From Acidobacteriaceae bacterium UBA1795 (GTDB taxonomy: Bacteria > Acidobacteriota > Terriglobia > Terriglobales > Acidobacteriaceae), in the NCBI GenBank assembly GCA_002314435.1, contig DCFV01000174.1, forward strand, positions 1-11,157: a stretch of DNA of 11,157 bases, written 5' to 3'. Under the pieces are notes generated by a model, which was not told where the DNA came from, searched no databases, and saw only the letters and a program-made list of their open reading frames with translations. Below, one piece after another: positions 1 through 5,906 of this stretch (position 1 is the first letter of the stretch; each line of letters begins with the position of its first letter). Position numbers and translations under genes: made by a program.

Positions 1-423
1 CACAATCCAAAGTAACTGGACCAGAACGCATACCTTGCGCATAGTATGGGAAGCATCACAGACACGTCGTAGCAGGCAGGCATAGTAACTCTGTTCGTGA
101 CGCGTGTCGTCCGGCCTCGGCTGTGGAATTGGTTTCATCCGCTGTCTGCGGCTCATGAAATCGCTCCCCTGCACTTGCGCCGGGGCCCTATTTATAGAGG
201 GGTGCTAAGGACGATGCCACACGTTACTGTTGGTCTTTTTTTGCTGGAAGTTTGCATGTGTACTGGTGCTATACTTCATCGTCATTCAGCCCAAACTGTG
301 TAGTCGACGACATCAACTTTCAACCCCTATGGAAAGCCAAGCGCCGTAGTGTTCGGTATCTATTCAAAACGTTCTCTCGGGCCCGGCGTGAAGCCATACT
401 AGTCGCGAAAACAGGATTTCTAA
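1..423. other. Non-coding leader upstream of cpaB
   Basis: No convincing gene is visible in this stretch. The short open frames here, such as one from a GTG at 97, have no good ribosome-binding site and a translation that resembles no family I recognise. The region probably carries the promoter and 5' leader of the pilus genes; the best candidate -10 is at 270-275. There is a GC-rich stretch followed by an AT-rich patch near 178-196, and a T-run at 236-242. The left end of the window may cut off an upstream gene's downstream region, but no coding sequence enters from that side that I can support. Confidence 0.5.
247..275 (+). promoter_or_regulatory. Possible extended -10 promoter for cpaB-cpaC
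   Basis: TATACT at 270-275 matches five of six bases of the sigma-70 -10 hexamer and is preceded by TG plus one base at 267-269, the extended -10 motif. No good -35 hexamer lies at 16-18 bp spacing (around 247-252), which is tolerable for extended -10 promoters. Transcription would start near 282 and leave a leader of about 140 nt before the cpaB start. This is inference from motif matching only. Confidence 0.35.
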
Positions 424-1269
424 ATGAATCGAAGATTGTTAGTGATCCTCCTCGTAGCCCTCGTGGTCGCATCCGTGAGTTCCTACGTGATCGTACGGAT
501 GGTCGGCAAGAACATGAACGCTGCCAAGCCACTGCCATCCTCGCCGATGATCGTCGCAGCGCGTGACGTCAAGATCGGTACGATCCTGGCCGCAGCGGAT
601 GTGAAGACGGTCAACGTCACGGGTCTGACGCCGCAGGGCGTCATCACCCAGGCCAAGGACGCCATAGGCCGCGGCGTGATCTCCAACATCTACACCGGCG
701 AGCCAGTTCTCGACAGTCGCCTGGCGCCGATGGGTTCCGGTGGCGGCCTAGCCGCGACCATTAAACAGGGCATGCGCGCCTGCGCCGTGCGCGTCGACGA
801 AGTCGTCGGCGTGGCAGGCTTCGTTACGCCGGGCATGCGCGTGGACGTGTTGATCTCCGGCGTTCCGCCGAACTCCAACACGCAGGACACCCAAACCCGG
901 ACCCTGCTGCAGAACATCGAGGTCCTCTCGGCCGGCACCGACATCCAGAAGGATGCCGAAGGCAAGCCGCAACAGGTCCAGGTGGTCAATCTGCTGGTCA
1001 CCCCTGAGCAGGCCCAGATTCTGGCCCTCGCAGCCAACCAGATGAAGATTCAGCTGGTGCTGCGCAACCCGCTTGACACCGCGATGAACCCGGTTCAGGA
1101 AACGGCCTTGGCCAACCTCTTCGGCAACCCAACGAAGCCGACCCAGGGGAAGGCAAGCACCTCGAGCCACAAACCGCGGCCCGCCGCTGCCCAGCCGTTC
1201 ACGATTACGGTCATCAATGGGGACAAGCGGTCTGAGGCAAAATTTGCTTCTACTGGGGGGCAACAGTGA
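424..1269 (+). CDS. cpaB: Flp pilus assembly protein CpaB/RcpC
   Basis: This is a 281-residue Tad pilus assembly protein of the CpaB/RcpC family, thought to sit in the periplasm anchored in the inner membrane and to work with the secretin. Residues 5-24 form a hydrophobic N-terminal signal anchor after the basic MNRR. A SAF-type domain spans about 41-102 (MIVAARDVKIGT near its start), followed by the RcpC/CpaB domain to about 220 and a low-complexity linker rich in Thr, Ser, Lys and Pro. The C-terminal VINGDKRSEAKF-like strand is typical of the family. The ATG is preceded by AGGA at 413-416 with 7 nt spacing, which supports this start. The gene overlaps the secretin start by 4 nt (GTGA), so the two are probably translationally coupled. 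Family identity is confident; the exact role in the pilus is from family knowledge. Confidence 0.9.
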   Translation: MNRRLLVILLVALVVASVSSYVIVRMVGKNMNAAKPLPSSPMIVAARDVKIGTILAAADVKTVNVTGLTPQGVITQAKDAIGRGVISNIYTGEPVLDSRLAPMGSGGGLAATIKQGMRACAVRVDEVVGVAGFVTPGMRVDVLISGVPPNSNTQDTQTRTLLQNIEVLSAGTDIQKDAEGKPQQVQVVNLLVTPEQAQILALAANQMKIQLVLRNPLDTAMNPVQETALANLFGNPTKPTQGKASTSSHKPRPAAAQPFTITVINGDKRSEAKFASTGGQQ

Positions 1270-2870
1270 ACGCAAGAACTAGCATATCGATCGCCACGCT
1301 CGGCGTTTTGACAGTGATTCTGGCCGCCCCGCAAGTGTCGAAGGCGCAGGCCGCTGCCGAAGCTGCACAGATGTCCGCGCCTAAAGCACAGAAGGCTCCA
1401 GAGAAAGCTCCGGCGCAGGCACCCGTACCGCCTCCGCCGACGCCCATCATGCAGCCTGTCGGTCCTTCGGTCCAGGACTCCTCCAATGATCTTTCCGTGA
1501 CCGTGGGCAAGTCCGTAGTACTCGACATGGCCAAGCCCATCCGCCAGATCGTGACCGGCCTGGGCGACTACGCCGAGGCATCGGCAGTCAGCCCCACGCA
1601 GGTGCTGGTGAATGGCAGAGCTCCGGGTGAGACGACGCTCATCGTATGGGATGCCAGCGGCGCAAGGCAGTTTTTCAACGTCACAGTCCGGCCAAGCACC
1701 TACGTGGTCCACGACCAGCTTGAGTCGGTTCGTCGGCAGCTGCGCACCGAACTTCCTGGTCAGGATGTGAACGTCACCATCGATGGCGGCAACGTATTCC
1801 TGCGTGGCACCGTCGACGATCTGACATCTTCCGGCCGTGCGGTTACGATCGCCGGCACCGCTGGCAAGGTGGTCAACCTGCTGAGTGTCAAAGTGCCGGA
1901 GTCCGAACGGCAGATTCTCCTCAAGGTGCGTTTCGCCTCAGTGGACCGGAGCAAGGAGAAGCAGCTGGGCATCAACATCTTCAGCACCGGCGCCGGGAAC
2001 ACAATAGGCTCCATCACCACGGGCCAGTTCAACCCGCCGTCAATCACCTCAGGAACGTCAACTGTCACTCAGGACCTGAACCTGTTCGCCTTCTATCCGG
2101 GAATTGACCTCGGTGTAACGATTCAGGCTCTGGAGGCGAGGGGCCTGGTCGAGTTGCTTGCGGAGCCGAATATTCTTGCTCAGAACGGCAAACAGGCCAG
2201 CTTCCTGGCCGGCGGCGAGTACCCCTTTCCGATGGTCCAGGGCGGCACAAACAACGGCGGCGTCACTATCATGTTCAAGGAGTACGGCGTCCGCCTGAAC
2301 TTCATTCCAACCATTACGCCCCGCGGTACGATTCACCTGCAGGTGGCGCCTGAAGTCAGCGCTTTGGACTTTGCAAATGCCATCACTGTTTCGGGCTACA
2401 CCGAGCCGGCACTTACAGTAAGGCGCGTCAAGACCGAGATCGAGCTCGCCGACCGGCAGAGCTTCGCTATCGGCGGCTTGCTCGACAACAGAGTCAACGA
2501 GAGCTTCAACAAGATCCCGTTCCTCGGCGATATTCCTATTCTGGGCAAGTTCTTCCAGTCCATCGACAGGAAGAAGACGAATACGGAGTTGATTGTCATC
2601 GTCACTCCGGAGATCGTAGCCCCCGTGCCGGCCGGTACGGAGATTGCGCTGCCGAAGAATTCACAGGATTATCTGCCTCCCAACTCGAACACTCCTATGC
2701 ACACTCCGGATGTCCCACCGGGAACCCCCGCTCCTGCTCCCATGACCATGCCGGTTGAGCAACTCATTGAGAGTATGAAGCCGGGGCAGCAGCTTACTGA
2801 TCTGGGTGGCGGCATGGGATCGAGCGGCGGAGGCGGAGGCGGTGCCAGCACGAGCAGCGGACCACAGTAA
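1266..2870 (+). CDS. cpaC: Tad pilus outer-membrane secretin CpaC/RcpA
   Basis: This 534-residue protein is a type II/III secretion-type secretin that would form the outer-membrane channel for Flp pili. A signal peptide is visible: hydrophobic residues 7-21 and a likely cleavage after AQA at 27-29. A Pro/Ala/Lys-rich linker follows. An N-terminal pilus-formation domain covers about 72-145, and a BON-like domain about 150-208 (VTIDGGNVFLRGTV). The secretin domain runs from about 280 to 450, with EPN at 300-302 and the hallmark IPFLGDIPILGKFF at 417-430, then TELIVIVTPEIV. The last 80 residues are Pro-rich and end in a Gly/Ser run. The start is GTG overlapping the cpaB stop, with a G-run at 1255-1260 as the likely ribosome-binding site. 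A strong terminator lies 22 nt after the stop. The usual downstream cpaE, cpaF/tadA and tadB/C genes do not follow here. Confidence 0.92.
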   Translation: MNARTSISIATLGVLTVILAAPQVSKAQAAAEAAQMSAPKAQKAPEKAPAQAPVPPPPTPIMQPVGPSVQDSSNDLSVTVGKSVVLDMAKPIRQIVTGLGDYAEASAVSPTQVLVNGRAPGETTLIVWDASGARQFFNVTVRPSTYVVHDQLESVRRQLRTELPGQDVNVTIDGGNVFLRGTVDDLTSSGRAVTIAGTAGKVVNLLSVKVPESERQILLKVRFASVDRSKEKQLGINIFSTGAGNTIGSITTGQFNPPSITSGTSTVTQDLNLFAFYPGIDLGVTIQALEARGLVELLAEPNILAQNGKQASFLAGGEYPFPMVQGGTNNGGVTIMFKEYGVRLNFIPTITPRGTIHLQVAPEVSALDFANAITVSGYTEPALTVRRVKTEIELADRQSFAIGGLLDNRVNESFNKIPFLGDIPILGKFFQSIDRKKTNTELIVIVTPEIVAPVPAGTEIALPKNSQDYLPPNSNTPMHTPDVPPGTPAPAPMTMPVEQLIESMKPGQQLTDLGGGMGSSGGGGGGASTSSGPQ

Positions 2871-2892
2871 CAGCACGTAGCACATCAGCCCG

Positions 2893-2930
2893 AAAGGCCC
2901 CGCCCTACAAGAGGGTGGGGCCTTTCTTCT
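2893..2930 (+). terminator. Intrinsic terminator after cpaC
   Basis: A 14-bp stem pairs 2893-2906 with 2912-2925, with one G-T pair and a 5-nt loop (ACAAG). The outer AAA/TTT pairs lead into CTTTCTTCT. The stem is very GC-rich and starts 22 nt past the secretin stop, so it most likely ends the cpaB-cpaC transcript. The T-tract is interrupted by C, so some read-through into the DUF192 gene is possible. Confidence 0.85.
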
Positions 2931-2976
2931 GCCCCTTACCAGCAGATTGCACCACGAGACAATCGAGAGACACGTT

Positions 2977-3435
2977 ATGCACTCATTGCGCACGGCCCTG
3001 GCAAAGCTCAGGAGCCTCCTCGGTGTTCCACCACGATCACAGCCCGAACGGCGCTTCCAGATCGTCAACCTGACGCGCGGAACGGAGCTAGCGCAGTCCG
3101 TAGAGGTGGCCGACACTGCCCAGCGGCGCTCCAAAGGCCTGCTGGGACGCAGGGGCCTCGAACCCGGCACTGCGCTCTGGATTGTTCCCTGCGAGTCCGT
3201 GCATACCTTCTGGATGCAGTTCTCGCTCGACCTTGTTTATCTCGACAAGCAAAATCGAATCGTCAAGATCCGGCGCAACGTGCGGCCCTGGCGCATGTCC
3301 CTCTGCCTGCGCGCGCATTCGGTCCTGGAGTTCCCTGCTGGGGCACTGGATACAGGCCAGGATTCAGCTGGGGATCAGCTGGTCTTTTCTCCAGTTGCGG
3401 CCCCACAGCCTGACCGGAATACAGCTTCACAATGA
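2977..3435 (+). CDS. DUF192 family protein
   Basis: A 152-residue protein of the DUF192 family, whose biochemical role is not established. The conserved core covers about residues 25-140: the R-x-KGLLGR motif in the first third, a central FWMQFSLDLVYLD block (family form FWMKNT-IPLDIIFID), an IVKIRRNVRP strand, and VLEFPAGALD followed by GDQLVF. Many family members are exported, but this one shows no hydrophobic signal peptide; its N-terminus is short and basic. I chose ATG 2977 because GAGAGA (2965-2970) sits 6 nt upstream; an in-frame TTG at 2947 would add 10 residues but has no ribosome-binding site. It lies between the secretin terminator and the flp promoter region, which hints at a link with the pilus, but this is positional inference. 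No clear promoter of its own fits in the 50 nt after the terminator. Confidence 0.85.
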   Translation: MHSLRTALAKLRSLLGVPPRSQPERRFQIVNLTRGTELAQSVEVADTAQRRSKGLLGRRGLEPGTALWIVPCESVHTFWMQFSLDLVYLDKQNRIVKIRRNVRPWRMSLCLRAHSVLEFPAGALDTGQDSAGDQLVFSPVAAPQPDRNTASQ

Positions 3436-3526
3436 ACTTGCTCGCCCTCCTGCGCGCCCGGGTGCATACTGAAGCCACGCCCCCGATGTATAGCCTTCAG
3501 AAAAATGCACTTACACTTTTGTGTGA

Positions 3527-3578
3527 TGTATACGAGAGAGTGTTTGAGCCCCGCATTAGTGTATACGTTCGTATACAC
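3527..3578. promoter_or_regulatory. GTATAC inverted sites, likely activator or operator site for flp
   Basis: A near-perfect operator-like inverted repeat lies at 3559-3578: GTGTATACG, two bases (TT), CGTATACAC. A further copy of the half-site TGTATACG is at 3527-3534, identical to 3560-3567. The three GTATAC hexamers start at 3528, 3561 and 3571, offsets of 33 and 10 bp, close to three turns and one turn of the helix. The repeat centre is about 100 bp upstream of the predicted sigma-54 start site, the usual distance for a bacterial enhancer-binding protein site. I do not know the cognate regulator; GntR-, LacI- or TetR-type repressors also use such palindromes. Confidence 0.55.
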
Positions 3579-3641
3579 CTTTCGTCACTTGACTCCGCGT
3601 AAGTTATTGAATTCCAATGATGAGCATAGAGCTACGGCAAT

Positions 3642-3657
3642 TGGCACTACAAATGCA
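3642..3657 (+). promoter_or_regulatory. Sigma-54 (RpoN) promoter of flp
   Basis: TGGCAC at 3642-3647 followed by TGCA at 3654-3657 matches the sigma-54 consensus TGGCACG-N4-TTGCW. The invariant -24 GG (3643-3644) and -12 GC (3655-3656) have the exact 12-bp offset required. The mismatches are T for G at the last base of the -24 box and A for the first T of the -12 box. Transcription would start near 3668, giving a leader of about 46 nt before the flp ATG. Sigma-54 control of pilin genes is known for type IVa pilA in several bacteria; for this Flp gene it is inference from the motif. Confidence 0.65.
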
Positions 3658-3713
3658 ATACAGCGGGTAAGCCGGCCCGTGGCTGGAACAATCCAAACTA
3701 AGGAGAGACAAAA

Positions 3714-3908
3714 ATGAAGGAAATGATGCTCAAGCTGTACGTCAATGCGCAGACCCTGCTGGCCAACGAAGAAGGCCAGGACCTCGTTGAATACGCCCTC
3801 GTTGTGGCGCTCATCGCGTTCGGCGCCATCGCCGGTATGTCGGCCCTGTCGACCGAACTCAACACTGCCTTCGGCACCATCAGCACCAAGGTTTCGAGCG
3901 CACTGTAA
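3714..3908 (+). CDS. flp: Flp/Fap-type prepilin
   Basis: A 64-residue prepilin of the Flp (type IVb, Tad) pilus, the major structural subunit. The leader is 21 residues and ends in NEEG; the predicted prepilin peptidase cut after Gly21 gives a mature chain starting QDLVEYALVV. The Flp hallmark is present: Glu at +5 (E26) and Tyr at +6 (Y27), followed by a hydrophobic helix to about residue 42. The mature pilin is about 43 residues with a Ser/Thr-rich tail (SALSTELNTAF...STKVSSAL). The start is well supported by AAGGAGAG at 3700-3707, 6 nt before the ATG. The gene stands alone, with a sigma-54-like promoter upstream and hairpins but no close T-tract terminator downstream. CpaB and CpaC encoded upstream are its probable assembly partners. 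Confidence 0.93.
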   Translation: MKEMMLKLYVNAQTLLANEEGQDLVEYALVVALIAFGAIAGMSALSTELNTAFGTISTKVSSAL

Positions 3909-3935
3909 GAAGCGGCAACCTCGAGGCTCCTGTTG

Positions 3936-3975
3936 TCGCATCCGCAGTGGGTGCGAAGCAGAAGCTCTCGAGAGC
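3936..3975 (+). other. Hairpin and palindrome directly after flp
   Basis: TCGCATCC (3936-3943) pairs with GGGTGCGA (3949-3956), 8 bp with one G-T pair and a 5-nt loop. Immediately after it, GCTCTCGAGAGC at 3964-3975 is a perfect 12-bp palindrome. Neither is followed by a T-tract, so they are more likely a transcript-stabilising 3' structure or a weak terminator of flp than a classical intrinsic terminator. Confidence 0.4.
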
Positions 3976-4250
3976 GTAATGCTCATACCATCGTTCCTTG
4001 GCCATTAACCCTAGGAGCGGAAAAGCACAGGAACGCACTCTCGAACCGGATTTATGGTTCTTAAGGTGCTAGTTGGAAGAGTTGCCTTCATCCTGTACTC
4101 GTCTGCGTTCCCTGGTTGGTCCGGGAGGGTGCAAAGTAATCACTACGAATCACCTCCAGCGGTCGCTCGGTTCTTCTCTCCAAATTGGCGAGATCCCGAT
4201 ATAGGCTTTGCTGGTATAGCAACTAGTCATAGAGACTAACCTGACCGGTT

Positions 4251-4307
4251 GCAGGAAACAGCAGTTACGGGATGATCGCGAGAAATCGCAGCCTTAGCCT
4301 TTCCTGC
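4251..4307 (+). other. Predicted structured RNA element with a GNRA-capped hairpin
   Basis: GCAGGAAA (4251-4258) is perfectly complementary to TTTCCTGC (4300-4307). The 41 bases between contain a second hairpin, GCGA-GAAA-TCGC (4278-4289), whose loop is a GNRA tetraloop. The closing stem is followed by a pyrimidine-rich run. The nested arrangement is what a folded RNA would show, but I recognise no known riboswitch or small RNA family. A possible extended -10 (TGG then TATAGC, 4212-4220) lies just upstream, without a good -35. Confidence 0.3.
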
Positions 4308-4346
4308 TCTTTCTTTCGTCGCCTGGTCTGGTTTGTCCACCACGGG

Positions 4347-4388
4347 ATCGAATGCCAGAACCTGTAACCCCAGGTTCTGGCAATCGAT
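4347..4388. repeat. 18-bp-arm inverted repeat
   Basis: ATCGAATGCCAGAACCTG (4347-4364) and its complement at 4371-4388 form an inverted repeat with 17 of 18 pairs matched (A-A mismatch at 4352/4383) around a 6-nt loop, TAACCC. The inner 12 bp are perfect. There is no T-tract on either side, so it is not an obvious intrinsic terminator. It could be a transcript-end stabiliser, a repeated extragenic palindrome or a protein-binding site. Only one copy is present in this window. Confidence 0.6.
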
Positions 4389-4426
4389 TGACCCTAAACT
4401 TAGATTGATTGCTCGTTTGGCTTTAT

Positions 4427-4456
4427 GGCGCACTCTTTAGTGCGCCTTCACTTTTT
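4427..4456 (+). terminator. Intrinsic terminator 520 nt after flp
   Basis: GGCGCACT (4427-4434), loop CTTT, AGTGCGCC (4439-4446): a perfect 8-bp GC-rich stem with a tetraloop, followed by TTCACTTTTT. It faces the + strand. No ORF ends nearby, so it must terminate either a long flp transcript or an independent non-coding transcript from the gap. Confidence 0.8.
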
Positions 4457-4589
4457 ACGGCATCATTTTCGCGGCCAACTGATTTATCAGAGTTTCCGAG
4501 AATGGCACCATCCATTTTGGGCACGTCGCTCGTGAAGCAGCTGCAGAGATGTCAACCGCGCGCTGTACACTTCCTTCAAGACTTTGCCC

Positions 4590-5906
4590 ATGGAATCCCA
4601 ACTCCGCTGGAAACATCTTCCCAGTCTTTTCGTTCTATTAGCAGCAGCGGGCGTGTCGCTTCTCTGGAGCCTCTCCCTGGCGCGCAACTCGCCGGGCGGC
4701 ATGATGGGGTTCCCGGGCATTTACTACGGCACGCGCTGCCTGATGCACCACTGCGATCCGTACAACGTGCAGCAACTCACAGCCTTTTCCGCCTCCAGCG
4801 GCGCCGCCATGCAGGACATGCCGCTCCCCCGCCTCCAGGCAATGACGCTCTACGTCAACCTGCCCACCACGTCCCTGTTCGTCGCTCCGTTTGCAGCACT
4901 CCCTCTCCAAACCGCGCTGATGCTCTGGAACTGCTTGCTCATCGTGGCCTTTCTCATCGCAACGCTTCTGATGTGGCAGCTTGGCGCGGCTCGATCGCGC
5001 GGCGTCGCCCTTTTGCTTGCGTCTATTGTCCTGGCTAACTGTGAGGTGGTCTTCTCGGGCGGCAACACCGCAGGTTTCGTGGTTGCCTTATGCGTCATTG
5101 CAGTGTGGTGCTTTCTTCAGTCCCGACTTGAGGTTGTCGGCGTGCTATGCCTGGCTGCGGGATTGGCAATGAAGCCGCACGATGCCGCGCTCATCTGGCT
5201 CTATTTTCTGCTCGCGGGTGGAAGCCTGCGCAAGCGAGCACTGCAAGCCGCAGGCCTTGCCGCGACGCTGGCCGTGGTTGCAGCTATCTGGGTCTCTTTC
5301 GCCGCTCCGCACTGGCTGCCGGAGATGCGTTCCAACCTGGCTGCCATATCGGCGCCCGGCGGCATCAATGAGCCTGGCCCCTCGTCCATCGGCGTTAACA
5401 GCGCCGACATGATCATCGACCTGCAGACGGTTTTCAGCATTGTGCGCAACGAACCCGGCTTCTACAACACAGCCACATACCTAACCTGTGGCGCAGTGCT
5501 TCTGTTCTGGACTCGGGCCGTGCTGCGCGCACGCTTCACTCCCCAATCCGCTTGGTTCGCGCTTGTATCCGTCGCTTCCCTGTCGATGCTCATCACCTAT
5601 CACCGTTCCTACGACGCCAAGTTGTTGCTCATCGCCATCCCGGCCTGCGCCGTACTTTGGTCTGAGCGCGGCAAGGTTGCGTGGGTCGCTTTGGCGCTTA
5701 CCGGCACGTGCGTCATGATGACCGCTGACATTCCGTTAACGGTAGTCGCCTTGGCCACCGAGCATTTGCCCATGACGGCGCCGGGGGTGGGGGCCAAGCT
5801 CACTGCGATCCTGCTCGGGCGGCCCGCCCCGCTTCTGCTATTCGCCACGGCACTCTTCTATCTGTGGGTATTTGTGCGGCGCACGCGCGCAGCGGACGCA
5901 CCTTAG
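4590..5906 (+). CDS. GT87-like (DUF2029) membrane glycosyltransferase
   Basis: A 438-residue multispanning protein that resembles the GT87/DUF2029 group of GT-C glycosyltransferases, which transfer sugars from polyprenyl-phosphate donors on the outer face of the inner membrane. Visible features are an N-terminal membrane helix (about 10-31), an extracytoplasmic loop with the acidic CDPY motif (D56), a GGN segment at 157-159 in a helix, and GLAMKPHDA (K195-P196), the position of the conserved Lys-Pro motif in the family. About nine to eleven hydrophobic segments follow to the basic VRRTRAADAP end. I chose ATG 4590; an in-frame TTG lies two codons earlier, and neither has a strong ribosome-binding site. 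Its stop overlaps that of the convergent gene. The acceptor and sugar cannot be told from the sequence; assignment to a GT-C fold is good, the exact family less certain. Confidence 0.7.
   Translation: MESQLRWKHLPSLFVLLAAAGVSLLWSLSLARNSPGGMMGFPGIYYGTRCLMHHCDPYNVQQLTAFSASSGAAMQDMPLPRLQAMTLYVNLPTTSLFVAPFAALPLQTALMLWNCLLIVAFLIATLLMWQLGAARSRGVALLLASIVLANCEVVFSGGNTAGFVVALCVIAVWCFLQSRLEVVGVLCLAAGLAMKPHDAALIWLYFLLAGGSLRKRALQAAGLAATLAVVAAIWVSFAAPHWLPEMRSNLAAISAPGGINEPGPSSIGVNSADMIIDLQTVFSIVRNEPGFYNTATYLTCGAVLLFWTRAVLRARFTPQSAWFALVSVASLSMLITYHRSYDAKLLLIAIPACAVLWSERGKVAWVALALTGTCVMMTADIPLTVVALATEHLPMTAPGVGAKLTAILLGRPAPLLLFATALFYLWVFVRRTRAADAP

Larger units (their letters stand above)
3909..4589. other. 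Long non-coding gap between flp and the GT87-like gene
   Basis: About 680 bases without a convincing gene. Open frames here, such as 4054-4239, have no family resemblance or ribosome-binding site. The gap contains a hairpin just after flp (3936-3956), a 12-bp palindrome (3964-3975), a long-range stem (4251-4307), a strong inverted repeat (4347-4388) and an intrinsic terminator (4427-4456). The region may be a long flp 3' UTR, a separate small RNA, or both. No clear promoter was found for the downstream glycosyltransferase gene. Confidence 0.5.

Noticed and set aside
231..245. Sigma-54-like TGG...TTGCT upstream of cpaB
   Set aside because: The GG to GC offset is 11 bp instead of the required 12, and one-base changes in this spacing normally abolish activity.
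97..303. 68-codon open frame upstream of cpaB
   Set aside because: GTG start without ribosome-binding site, no family resemblance, and it overlaps the likely cpaB promoter and leader.
330..344. GG-N10-GC match before cpaB (TGGAAAGCCAAGCGC)
   Set aside because: Only the GG and GC bases fit; the rest of the -24 and -12 boxes do not match the consensus.
2936..2963. TTACCA-N16-GACAAT as a promoter for the DUF192 gene
   Set aside because: The start site would fall at about 2970, on the ribosome-binding site itself, leaving no usable leader.
4054..4239. 61-codon ORF in the gap after flp
   Set aside because: No ribosome-binding site and no recognisable composition or motif.
4519..4534. Sigma-54-like GGGCACG element upstream of the GT87-like gene
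   Set aside because: The -12 position reads GT rather than the invariant GC.
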